Part shown: in pieces, positions 47,644 to 59,500 of the stretch | Position numbering within the stretch: position 1 is the first letter of the stretch | Layout: each line of letters begins with the position of its first letter | Assembly (NCBI GenBank): GCA_030142905.1 | Contig: JASJOG010000002.1 | Coordinates: 862,501-926,500 of the forward strand | Direction of reading: 5' to 3' | Length of the DNA: 64,000 bases | From: Heliopora coerulea | Lineage: Eukaryota > Cnidaria > Anthozoa > Scleralcyonacea > Helioporidae | Notes under the pieces: model-generated | Databases searched by the model: none | Told to the model about the DNA's origin: nothing | Seen by the model: only the letters and a program-made list of their open reading frames with translations | Made by a program: the position numbers and the translations under genes

Positions 47644-49550
47644 CTATGCCCTTGTCCTCACTCAGCACATTCAACGGACAACACTAACAGCAGGACGATT
47701 AGCACATTTTCAACAAAACTGGATACAAATAACAAACAACCTTTGGATTCTTCAAACAATATCAGGTTATCATATACCATTTATCAGGATCCCAGTTCAG
47801 GTACGCCCTCGAATCACGAGAACGAGAACAATGAAGCATTACGTATTGTTACAAAATTCCATCAGCAGTCTTACTGTGAAAGGGGCTATACAAGAAGTAA
47901 CAAGGGACTTGAAAGATCATTTCATCTCAACCCTCCGTTCTCCAACAAAAGAACAAAACACGTTCGGTCTTCAATTTGAGGCCTCTAAACACATTCGTGG
48001 AGTCAGCCAAATTCAAACTGGAAAGCCTGACCCTGTTACGCACTACTATGAGCCAAAACGATTACATGATGTAACTGGAACTCCAGGACACTTACTATTC
48101 GATTCCAATAATCAAAGAACACAGAAAATATCTACTCTTCACATTCGACAATGTAACGTACGAATTTCAGTGCCTGCCATTCGGACTCTCATCAGCCCCA
48201 AGGACATTCACCAAAGTTCTCAAACCCGTGATTGTTTTACTGAGGAAACGGGGACTAGGAGTGATTATCTACCTCGACGACCTACTTTTGATGCATCAGG
48301 ACAAAAACGAACTAACTCAATCATTCAACGAAGTATACATTCTGTTCAGCGACCTGGGCTTTATCATCAAGAAAGAGAAATGCTCAACGACGCCACTCCA
48401 ATCCACTGTTTTCCTCGGTGCCCTTTTGAACTCGGTCAACATGACAATGGAAGTACCTCCCACAAAATTGCAGGACTTACAATGCAAAGCCCTACAATAA
48501 AAGAGAAAAAAGCACGTACTATCCAGGAACTCTCATCTACACTTGGGCGAATGACCCAAGTGTCCAAGATAGGATTGACAACTGCACCTCTACGCTACAG
48601 AGCATTGCAACAACAATACATCAAGGCCGTTCACAGATACGAATCATGGCTCGTAAAAAGCTGATCAACTTCACCTCAGAAGCATTAGTAGACCTACAGC
48701 GGTGGACGTTTCCCAAACTGTTGAATGAAAACACCACTCTGATAGTCGGATCAACATGCTACATTACAATGTAAACGGACGCTTTTTCCCTGGGTTGGGG
48801 TGGAGTCTGTCAAGGCACGAGGACAGGAGGACACTGGAACAAAGATGACAGACAAGCTCATATCAATCTGTTGGAACTCAAGGCAGCTTACCTCACCCTT
48901 CAGTCATTTATGAACATTTGTTCACTAATAGGGAATCACATTATCCAACAAACGGACAACTCAACGGCGGTAGCCTACATCAATAAGCGAGGAGGAACCA
49001 AATCAAACCAACTAACTCAAATAACCTTGGACATATGGAACCTGTGTTAATCACAGAAGATAACCCTGTTGGCACAACACCTTCCTGAAACCCAGAACAC
49101 CAAAGCGGATGCAGAATCGAGGTATCCAAACGACAGAACAGAATGGACCTTGGACAAACAACTGTTTGCCAACATCCAGAAATGTGACTTCAAACCCCAA
49201 GTCAATCTTTTTGCATCCAGACTGAACCATCAACTACCAATGTATGTATCCCGTCGTCCGGATCCTGGAGCAATAGCGGTAGATGCGTTCTCACTGAATT
49301 GGAGTCAATGGACATCATTCATAAATCCTCCCACTATATTGCTAAACAGAGTTCTACACAAACTGCGATTGGACAAAGCAACAGCTTTGGTGATAGCCGT
49401 AACAATGATCACACAGCTATGGTACCTCATGCTCCTGGAAATGTTGATCAACTCTCCAGCTATGCTCCATTATCGAAGAAGACCCTTTTTGTTTCATTCA
49501 ATCAGGAAGCCGTCCATCCGCTGTGGAAACACCTAGCTTTAGCTGTGTGG
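47640..49550 (+). pseudogene. DIRS reverse transcriptase and RNase H, frameshifted
   Basis: In order these motifs are visible: SGYHIPF and KGAIQEVTRDL (frame of 47399); then NLRPLNTF, FQCLPFGLSSAPRTFTKVLK and the catalytic GVIIYLDDLLLM (frame of 48228). RNase H follows with TDAFSLGWGGVCQGTRTGG, LLELKAAYLTL and QTDNSTAVAYIN, then LPETQNTKADAESR. A frameshift near 47960, a stop in the NDYMM segment and others at 48500-48780 and 49050 inactivate it. Confidence 0.75.
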
Positions 49551-49619
49551 TCTCTTACAGAATACGAATGCAAACAGCAGGCATTTCACAAACGATATGT
49601 GATGTCGTCATGACATCAT

Positions 49620-50529
49620 GGAGGAAAAGTACCAAGAAACGGTACGAAGACCCTTGGAAAACCTGGGCTATAGCTGGTGTGCTGAAAGGAACAAATGTCC
49701 ATTTTAAAATCCTGAGATTGATATTCTGGAGTTTATTACCTGTCAGTTTCGAGAACGAAACTTGGCGTACCGAACAATCGGAGTGTACAGATCACGTATA
49801 TCTCAGTTCCACGACCTAATTGATGGACATCCAGTCGGAGATATGCTAATAATATCGAGATTCATGAAAGGAATTTTTGAATTACAGCCGCCAAAACTCA
49901 AAGTATCCACTACCTGGTCTGTCGGCACAGTAGTTGGTTACCTCCAAGAAATGGGTCCGATCGAAAGTTTATCGCTTCAGGATCTCTCCTTAAAGTTGGC
50001 TATGTTATTGGCTTTAACATCTGCAGCTCGACTGCATGAACTGATAGCATTAGACAAGGTTAACGTTACCGTGAAGAAGGACTGTTGGCGATCTTTCCTT
50101 TCGACACATGTCAAGAATTTCGGGCCAAACCATCCAGGGAGAGAAATGGCCTTCTCAGCCTACACGGACGACCTCAGAATATGTGTCGTACGGTGTCTGG
50201 AAGAATACGTCAATCGAACGACTAACATTAGACAAAATGAACCACAACTTCTTGTTTCACACAAAGCACTTCACAAGGCAATTAGCAGCCAAACACTTTC
50301 GAGATGGTTGCGTACAAACCTTAATCGAGCAGGAGTTTCCAAAGAATATACAGGCCATTCGACAAGATCAGCATCGACATCCGAAGCAGCAAAATCAGAT
50401 CTACCGATAGAAATTATTCTTGAGGCAACCGATTGGTCGTCAGCAAACGTTTTCAAGAATCATTATTATAAGCAGCCAGAAGGGACGTTTGCAAATACTG
50501 TGTTAAAATCAGCTAAACAATATAATTAA
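49620..50529 (+). CDS. DIRS tyrosine recombinase (N terminus frameshifted)
   Basis: An intact 255-residue frame (49762-50529) contains LALTSAARLHELIALD (first catalytic Arg), TGHSTRSASTSEAAK (His-x-x-Arg) and FKNHYYK with the nucleophile Tyr, the R-H-R-Y set of the phage-integrase-like recombinases used by DIRS. The natural N terminus (DVVMTSWRKSTKKRYEDPWK, from about 49600) is in another frame because of a frameshift before 49740, so the shown ATG is probably not native. It would integrate circular cDNA if intact. Confidence 0.75.
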
Positions 50530-50625
50530 ATGAAGTTAATGTTACGTTATGATACCAGTAGTGTCGTCGTAAGGCTTCGTAATCTGCACCAGTATTGCGA
50601 CTATCAGTCGAAGAAGGTACGAAGG

Positions 50626-51668
50626 AGAAATTGAATTTGCCCGGACGATACTCACCTGACGGGGAGATGTAGTTCTCGGAGGACCTTCGAAGACTGATAC
50701 GAGTAATAGTCGATCCCTACCTTGTGAAAAATCCTTTGCCACCCTCACCCAGTTTTGTGGGGAGTTTTTTTTGGGTGTCTTTTTGGTTTTTTTGGGGGGC
50801 GGTTTCGTACTACAACATCTTAGTTTGCACTCCAACAGAGGATAAAAGCGCGCGGGCGCTGCGGGTCTCGGATCTGCACCAGTGAACTCAAATATCCATA
50901 TCTGGAATGCTAACTGGCCAATAAAAAGTGAAGCCAAGATGGCCGCCCATGTAAGACAATTTTGGACGTCAGTTTCAATCTCCTACGTGGGTTTGTACGT
51001 CAGTTTTAGTCTCCCACGCGACATTTTACTTTTTCTGAAAATTTTCCTTATTGAAAATACACACAAAACATGTCTTCAAAAGATAGAAATGAGTTTAAGA
51101 ATTTTAAATATATTTCGACAAAGTCAAACTGAGTTACAGGTTATATATTTTCACGAAAATAAATTACTAAACTCACGAGAAACCTGATAAAACGGTCCCG
51201 ACAATTTACTTGAGGAAACTACTGAGTGCACGTCCTTTTTTTCCCGTCCGTTTACGACCTTTAGACAACTTAGGACAGTTCTTAGGCCGCACGGCAATAA
51301 TGAATCCTTTTAAACGCTCGAATATGTATAATTGGTCCAATAATAATTCGTCTGCGCACTTTTTCCATGGTTGTGAATGTTTTCGAAGCCGAACTAAACA
51401 AAAACTGAAGATTAAAGTCGTGCAAAGGATTGGAACTGACGTACTAGACCGCGAAGAGGACTGAAACTGACGTCCAAAATTGGCCTTCATGGGCTGCCAT
51501 CTTGGCTTCACTTTTTGCCCGAGCAAATGACTGGGAGATAGCATTCCAGATATGGAAATTGAATTCACTGATCTCCACCAGTATTGCTCGTATCAGTCTT
51601 CCAAGGTCCTCGGAGAGCTACATCTCCCCGTCAGGTGAGTACCCTCCGGGGAAACTTAATTTCCCATT
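50626..51668. repeat. 1-kb inverted-repeat structure abutting the DIRS element
   Basis: Left segments 50626-50704 and 50871-51020 mirror right segments 51587-51668 and 51430-51580. Shared strings are ACTCACCTGACGGGGAGATG, AGTGAAGCCAAGATGG and TTTTGGACGTCAGTTTC. The left arm holds about 166 extra bases (50705-50870). The right arm contains CACCAGTATTGC and TATCAGTC, as in the DIRS terminal repeat. No coding capacity is seen. Confidence 0.65.
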
Positions 51669-51669
51669 C

Positions 51670-52295
51670 ATATTGTGTATTAGAATTCCGAAATTGGCCT
51701 AATAGGTTGATTGCCCGGACATCATGACCAGCATATAGGTAATACTTTAACAAAAGAATTTGTTTCATATGACTTCCGAGCCGGATTTTCGCCATATCTT
51801 TTTATATTGAATCCCAAGGAACTGATTGCAAAGTACGTACTTAAAATGGAACCACCACCAAATACAGATATTAAACGCGCGCGTAAACGTCAGGGTCGCA
51901 AAACAGTAGCCTGCTAGTCTCTCTTCATCCAATCAGAACTCAATGCCTTAAAGAGTTACCACCTCAATTAGAAGGTTTGACAAAGCACGAATTTACATGA
52001 ACGCAAACTCATTCATTTAACTTTGAAGTTAACTGTCGAATAAAGCTTCTGTTCCGAAACATGTACAGAAAATCGTCAAAATTTTAAACTTTAACCTTTC
52101 TGCCCAATTTTTCACGGGCGAAAGAGGCGTAACCCCAATCATAATTCTAGTTCTAAACTCCGAATGCCGTCCGTAATCCTAAACCTTTACACAAATCCTC
52201 CGTCTACGTCCAAGAAGCATGTTTCCTCCTTATACGCACTGACCAATTTATAACGTTGTACATAAGGTAATGTTTACACGTAACTCTAACCTGGT
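51670..52295. other. intergenic, nothing recognised
   Basis: No domain or repeat recognised between the two inverted-repeat structures. The open stretch 51711-51917 is unsupported. Confidence 0.5.
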
Positions 52296-52299
52296 GCTA

Positions 52300-53475
52300 C
52301 ACACAAATCGCAACCACAGAACAAGTAAGTAACCAGAAGGATCACTCGGGTCGGAACCTTTGAAGTTTTTGTCCACACTTTTCGAAACCGTCCTCAGACC
52401 CTTTGCTCGGCAAAAATCCTTGCAGCCAGTAAACTGCAGCCAGTAACGCAGCCAGCTCAACAAGGATTTATTCTACGAAATGCGGTGTTGACTCAGTAAA
52501 ATGGCTATATCTTGAAAAGTATTTGACCGATTTTCATTTAACGAAGACTGGTTGAAGAGGAAAGGTAAATGATAATATTTCTGGTAACTATAAGTTATAA
52601 AAAGATTCCCAACTGTTAAATTTAGACGTATATCTCCTATATGAGTAGGCCATTCGTGCGGTCCGCACAATCGATATAGTTTCTTTTCTCTCTCTGATGA
52701 ATTATTTTTCTGTCAGCTTAATCTAAGGCTTGGATATTGAAGTCTGTGCGCTAGTATAAGGTTGAGTAGTCAACAATCAAGTTCCTGAAGTAATATTAAG
52801 CGTCTTTGAGACAAATTAATGTCACAGCTATACAACAACAGGCTTTTCTTATGTAATGTATGAAATAACTTCAATTTGCGTTAGACTTAAAACTATGGGT
52901 TGATTTGTTTATAACGTTCATTATTGTTTGCTGTGGAAACTAATACGTCTAAATACGTATAAATAATACTATACGTCTAAATTTAACAGTTGGGAATCTT
53001 TTTATAACTTATAGTTACCAGAAATATTATCATTTACCTTTCCTCTTCAACCAGTCTTCGTAGAATGAAAATCGGTCGAATACTTTTCAAGATATAGCCA
53101 TTTCACTGAGCCAACACCGCATTTCGTAGACTAAATCCTTGTTGAGCTGGCTGCGGTTTACTGGCTGCGGTTTACTGGCTGCGGTTTACTGGCTGCGGTT
53201 TACTGGCTGCGGTTTACTGGCTGCGGTTTACTGGCTGCGGTTTACTGGCTGCGGTTTACTGGCTGCGGTTTACTGGCTGCGGTTTACTGGCTGCGGTTTA
53301 CTGGCTGCGGTTTACTGGCTGCGGTTTACTGGCTGCGGTTTACTGGCTGCGGTTTACAGGCTGCGACGACTTTGGCCGAGCGAAGAGTATGGGAACGGCT
53401 CCAAAAAAGTGAGAAACGTTACACCCTCGGGTGGTTCTTCTGGTTACTTCCTTCATCTGTGTCCCAACTGTGAGC
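52300..53475. mobile_element. large foldback element with asymmetric minisatellite
   Basis: The inner arms 52448-52632 and 52971-53154 are inverted copies at about 97 percent identity (roughly six mismatches seen by eye). The outer arms (about 52300-52440 and 53357-53475) are also inverted copies but much more diverged, sharing AAGTAACCAGAAG and GCTCGGC. A 338-bp spacer separates the inner arms. The element ends just before the NDUFA7 start codon. Confidence 0.7.
53147..53356. repeat. perfect minisatellite, 15 x 14 bp
   Basis: Fifteen identical units of CTGGCTGCGGTTTA, followed by one diverged unit. The mirrored position in the left arm (about 52430-52455) has only about two imperfect units. 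The open frame through it is an artefact of the repeat. Confidence 0.9.
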
Positions 53476-53532
53476 AGAATGCGAACGAAAAAAGCCTGGG
53501 ACGAGATAACTCAGCGAGGGATTTAATATAAT

Positions 53533-53583
53533 ATGGCTACCGCCACAAAGTTTATTCAAAGCCTGCGAAATTTTCTTGCTGGG
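53533..53583 (+). CDS. NDUFA7: NDUFA7 exon 1
   Basis: ATG at 53533, 17 codons, donor GTAACT at 53584, phase 0. Confidence 0.85.
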
Positions 53584-56500
53584 GTAACTATGTTTATTTT
53601 TGTTACCATTTCTGTCCCGCCAAACTTAGTTTTTCAAATATTTTCTTTTAGCAAAACCTCATTTCCGCACAGCGATACGCCGAGAAAGTGTCTCCTGAAG
53701 TTATGGAAATCTCCATAAGGTACTGCAAAACTAGAGGTTGGATTAGTTGTTTCGTAGTTTTACCCTGTAATCAATTTAGTCAGCCAGCGAATATATAGGT
53801 TTTTATCAAAAGTCCAGGGGCACATGAACGTGTAAGTACCGTGCCGTAGGCAAGGATCCCCTGTCTTCTCGTGCAGAAAAATAAGCAAGATCTATAATGC
53901 TGGACGTAAACATATATCTAAAATCAGATAAATCTAAAGTAAATAAAAAATCGTTGCCATATCTCACAGCATTTACCTGACATTCACAAAGTGTTGTAGT
54001 GTAAGTGTTATATATGTAGGTAAGGGAGAACATCATCACAGCAGTCCAGTAAAACTAGTGCCCACAATTATTAGTTTACATCTTCTGTAAATCTTGAACC
54101 ATGTAAATAGCTGATGTTTGTATTATTTGGGATTTTTCATTCAAATTGGGTGACAATAGTCTCATAAAGTAGTACTTTTCAGCAATTCTCACCTAAACCC
54201 ACATTGTAGATGATTTAATTCAGTACTCATATGCTTCTTTTATAATTTTGTAGATGTTATTAATACTTAACATGATTGCTGTGCTTTGCATGGGTTGTGA
54301 ACAAGGCTGTAGCCCACTTTTACCAGTCCCCACTAAAACAGGCTACCAGCCAAAACATCCCCTTGTCAAAACATCCTTAGGTCAAAACATCACCAACTCA
54401 AAGTCATAATGTCCCCTGATGATTTGAGGAACTAAATTATATAAGTAGTAAAAAACGACTTTCAAGAAAAGTGTTGTTCTACATGGGCTTTCATTTCTGT
54501 TTGTCACACTAATAACTTTACAGAACACAATTTTTGTAAAGTACTTACACTAAATAGTGACCAGTGTCCAGAGCAGTAGAAGCAACCACACTGTTTTTGA
54601 TAGCCAGTACATGTATATAATTTAACAGTCAGTTTGGAGACAACAACTTGAGGAAATATGACATTAAAAGGACATATAAGAAAGTATACAACCAAGAGAT
54701 ATCTGCATGATTTCTTGCAATATCATTCAGCACAGTGGTTGCAGTATCTGATGTTGGCTGTGTGCACTGTACTGTAAGCAAATAGTTTTCATAACATGAC
54801 AAACTTTGTCTTATATAAGTTTTATTATTGAAAATATTATTTTGTTGCATGGTCATACAAGTATACCAGGACATTTTTGACCTGAGAATGCAAAGAAATT
54901 TTGATAGAATGATGTTTTGGCCAGACACTGTGCAGTCCTGGTCACCTCATTGTACAATGGATTGTTTTTATCATGGAATTGATGTGTATCATGCTAAATA
55001 TCTTGGTCTACATGTAGCTTTCATGCAGCTTTCCAGCCTTATATAACTTAGCTAATCTTAGACACTTAAGAATGGGTGGTGTAGTGAATACCTGTTGAAG
55101 CTTTTCATTGGACATGTGTATGATGCAAAAGCTAAAAGTTGACTTTCAAATTTTAAAATATTTGTCTTCAGAAGGTCCTTCAGAAGGTCCTAAGCATGCA
55201 ATGGTCTATGAAAAATTTTTTTTCATATTAAAACCAAGTTAAAAGAGAGGTTCAATTTATATTATAGTAAAGTTGTTACATTTTTTGTTAACCCATTAAG
55301 AAGCAAGCCTTAGGGTGCACCTTTTTATTTTACTCTGGCTAACACCAGATAATTTTACTTGTCACAGGAATAACTCGTGAGCCCTGGGCATTAAGAGGTT
55401 TTAACTGTTTAATGACACTATCTCCTTAACCCATTGAGGAGGAAAGGGTGCACTTTAGTATTTACATCAGTATGTATTATATTTTTATTGCATTATAGGG
55501 ATAATATACACTGTAATGTTGCTAATAATAAGATTAATATTTTGCCTGTCAAAATAATGACAAGTAGGGAAGCAAATTTCTTTGTTAGTGGCTTCTATAT
55601 TAGGTTTTTGTTGCACCATGAGTTTAAAATGGTGACAAAAGAAAAGTGACAAATACTTTATGGATTCATATGATACTGGAAAAAAAAAGTGTGAAAATGC
55701 CACTTCAACAGAAACAATTTGAAAATGATTTCTAAACAGTTCAAACTAAAGGAACACTTTGCAGAATTATTGAATACAAATGCCATTGTTCTCTTGCTTC
55801 ACTTTAGTATTTCAATACCAAGTCTTTGATGTGAAGATAGGTTTTAACATTTTTTTGGCAACATTATGTTGCCTTGTTTTCTTTGAAAGATTCTGTGTGT
55901 CATAATTTTAAATGCTGTGTGATGACTAGACCCTGACCATGATTATGCAATAGGATATTTATGTACCTGTAAGCCCAATGAAATCTTAAAGTATTTGCTA
56001 TTACACATTGTTTTTAATTGATACCCATAAGTTTAACCAAGGTGTGAGATAAACCATGCTTCTATAAAAGCTGAGATGTGTGCCAAGATATGTGCATGCA
56101 ATTATATGCCATTCCAAGGATGGCCTAGTTGCAACAGCCAACAATAGCAGTGATGCTGATTTTCTGACTTACAAGTACTGTAAAATTAAAGAGCTATTTG
56201 AAAACAGAACAACTCATATTGACCTGGACTCATCTTTTTGTACATCACACTGTAATACGTGTATTTGGTATGACATAATTATATGCATATCATAATTTTT
56301 TTTTGCTTGTATGTATGTACAGTATGATATGATATGGTTGTATATGTATGATATGTATACTGGGTTTGTAACACTCACCCATTCACCAAATTAAAAATAT
56401 GCATTCCATACATACATTCCCACATACAGAGGTATGTTTACATTTCTCTATCTCATTACAGCATTTGTTCTTGCTTGTCCAAAATATAAAAGTTGCAAAC

Positions 56501-59500
56501 TCTTCACTGTGCACCATGATGATATGATTCATAAAGGGTAAAACATTTGTAAAGATCTCTAAAAAATTAATGTTGTCATGATGTCCTTTGAGTTTGATAG
56601 TTAGTAGTTAGTCAGGGCCAGTTATTTAATTAGTGTACTAGTAAACATCAAGGGTTTTTTTCCCAATTTTGAATTAATGGACCAAAAAACAGAAACATCC
56701 AAAAAAAAAAAAGAAAGAAAAAAATTGTTACACATCAGCCAGTCACAAATCTATGTGATTGTCTTTCTGCTGTCAGACATATGGCCTGGGATTGCTGGGG
56801 TCAGTTGGGGAAGAAACAAAGATGAGATTCATGGGAAGGATGTGTCTTCACCAACAGGTAGAAATGAATACTGTAACTGGTCTTTCATTCATTGTGTTAG
56901 CTATTGACTCATTAAATATTGCATTTGTTTGCCTTTTAACAAGGTAGTGGATCAACATAGTAGATCAACCTAAAGTTCATTAAAATATGAAAACTGTGGA
57001 CATTATTTGACATTGTTTCATCCTATCCTAATGGCCTCTAACCCAAGGTGGGTCACCTGTGTGTGGGACCCTTCAATTCTTGCTATCCAAGCACTATATT
57101 TTTTAACTCAAGAACGAATTGTTTTTGAGAAACATTCCCCAGCTTCTTTCATGGATTTACACCCCAGCCTGGTTACCACAGCATGCTATTAAAAGTTGAG
57201 TATTATTCCTAATTGTTTTTTGTGACAGTTTGTAGTTCACAATTGGGAATTACCCAGTATAAAGAGTTGAAAGCTTCAGTTCAAGTGGGTAAACTATTCA
57301 ATTCTGGTTACTGATCCATCAGGGGGCATGGGCACCTTTTAGATTTTTAATTTGGCCAATGCCAGATGATTTTATTCAGCAGAGTGGGTACCTGTTCCTT
57401 AGTGGGATAACTGCTGACTTGGTCAACCCATCAAGGGTCCAAGGCACAAGGTTTACTCTTGAAAGAGGGGTAAATGGCCAAAAAAAGGTTGGGAACTAAT
57501 AGTATGATGATTTTTTTTCTCTTTATTACTGATAAATTCATGAACTCTGAAAGACATTCTGGGGTACGTCATGGCTGAATCAAGTCTGGGATGAGATCGT
57601 TAGTCAATAAAAATTTAAAAGGTCATGTTATGAGAAAGAGTTCAAAATAGAAAACCAGTTGTAAAGACTACATGTATATTAATACAGCAAAACCCAATTA
57701 AATGGCTTGTGATTACTCACTCTCATAAGCGTACGAGACCGATTTCAACTTGGGGGGCTGAGGCCTGTTGCCCGAAAATTTTCTGCATCGCCCGAATTTT
57801 CAAAATGAACCAACCGCTAAGCCATGCCTTCAAAAAAACTGCGCTTATTATATATTTTACGCAATGTTAAAATGACATCGAACTGGGTACAAACAAAACA
57901 ATATGAACTAACAATACGTTAAGTCTAAAAGTGCTGAGCTTTTCCTCTCAGATCCCAGGTTATGAGAAGATAAAGATTTCTGCCAGAAAAATAGAAATGT
58001 CGCCCGAAAAAAATTTATGATGCCTGAATCTGAGAGGGGCTACAGCCCCCCCGGCTCGTACGCCTATGCTCACTCTAATTAAAGAATATCATTAGAATTA
58101 TCAATAGTTTAGACTCAGAAAATGTGATGATTACATTGCATTGAAAATATGATACTCAAAATGATCATCTTAGTTGTAAATAATGTTCTCCTGTCTGTAG
58201 ATAATTAAAACTGTCTTCACAATCTTACTTAACATATATACACATTATACATCTAAATACGATGACTATTCGACGAGAAGAAGTTGCATAAAACTGAGCC
58301 AACATCCCCAGTGTAACTGTAAACTGTACCTTACATAGACACAGTAGGACACCATATGTAATGAATGTTACATGCACTGAACATGTGGATGCTTTATGAT
58401 GTCCAGGACGATATGTGGGCTTTCATCACGTCCTTGTCTCAGGAAAACAATTTCTAACCCCCGACGGGGATCGAACGCTCAACCTTCTGGTTACTGGTGG
58501 GACGATCAAACCGTTGAGGTCAATGTTTCAAGCGTCTCACCGGTCATCAACAGGTTGAGAGTTGGAGCCTCGTCTTCGGCTTAGAAATCTTTTCTTAAGA
58601 TAAGAGCTTGACGAACGTCCACATAGCGTCTATGATATCACCAAGCTCCGACATGCTGATTGCATGTATCGTCCACCTTATGAAATAGCAGCATTTCAAT
58701 ACATCGTGGCTGCTACATAGGCAACGCATAAGTCAAACTTCCACCCTAGCACGCCACTTCAGCAATGGTAGCTCAATGGTTAGAGCGTCTCATTCTTCAT
58801 TAGCAGGTTGCAGGCTCGATCCTCGTCTGGGACTCAGAAATCGTTTTTTATGAGCTATGAGCTTTAAAAAGGTCCATGTGTCGTCCACGACGTCGTATCT
58901 TTTTCAACGGTATCATATCCGGAGCTCCATATGTACACCTCAATTTACAGAGAATTTTGTTTTTTTAGATCACCAGAACCACCCTGTCTACCAGATGGAT
59001 TTGCTCACAGGCTTTCTGCAAACTATTACTGCAGCAGAGATTTACGAAGAGCTGCAGCGCCTCCTGTCGTGGTCTATACTAGTCAGAAGCTGATAAAATC
59101 AGGGTGAGTACTGTATATTCTAAAATTTACCGATTGCTTTTGCCTATTATTGTCTGAATTGCTTATCACAAATCAAAGCACGGGAAAGAGACCTTAGTAA
59201 TGATTGAAGCTACAAACTTCAAGGCAATTGCCAGTGATATTGTACCAGCTCTTATAAGCATAAAAGAAAATAGAGAAGCCCCAGTAATACCTACATTCAG
59301 TGCTGGGAGTCCAAATGGGGCGGTTTCCTTCGGCGCAACATTTTATGGGGCGACATTTTCAGAAACAAAAATTCGACTTGTTTTGGTCTTTTTTAGTAGA
59401 TTGAATAATGTTTTTCAAAACTCAACAAAGTATTAAATCAATGTCACGACTTCTCACTTAGCAGCTTTCAAGGCTCGGAAGCGCCTTTTTCAAATTTTCA

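Larger units (their letters stand above)
46225..50633 (+). mobile_element. DIRS-like tyrosine-recombinase retrotransposon
   Basis: Inverted terminal repeats at 46225-46276 and 50582-50633 share ATCTGCACCAGTATTGCGA and GGTACGAAGGAGAA read from the right. Between them, in order, are a gag-like region, a reverse transcriptase/RNase H region and a tyrosine recombinase. There is no long terminal direct repeat and no integrase. This is the DIRS order and terminal type. The body has frameshifts and stops except in the recombinase. Confidence 0.8.
53720..58968. other. NDUFA7 intron 2
   Basis: Contains dispersed repeats (55270-55470, 57290-57470), a MITE (57724-58068) and SINE copies (58435-58890). 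The remaining AT-rich sequence shows chance frames only. Confidence 0.6.

Noticed and set aside
47399..48664. 421-codon open frame, the longest in the window
   Set aside because: Only about its middle (47640-47960) carries reverse-transcriptase residues. Before and after that, the family-like residues are in other frames, so it is a composite of frameshifted DIRS sequence and not a protein.
53147..53356. Regular repeats considered as a CRISPR array
   Set aside because: Units are 14 bp with no spacers, and the sequence is eukaryotic.
53139..53531. 130-codon frame of repeated LLAAVYWLRFTGCG
   Set aside because: It is the reading of a perfect 14-bp tandem repeat that happens to lack stops in the frame set. 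There is no sign of a gene.
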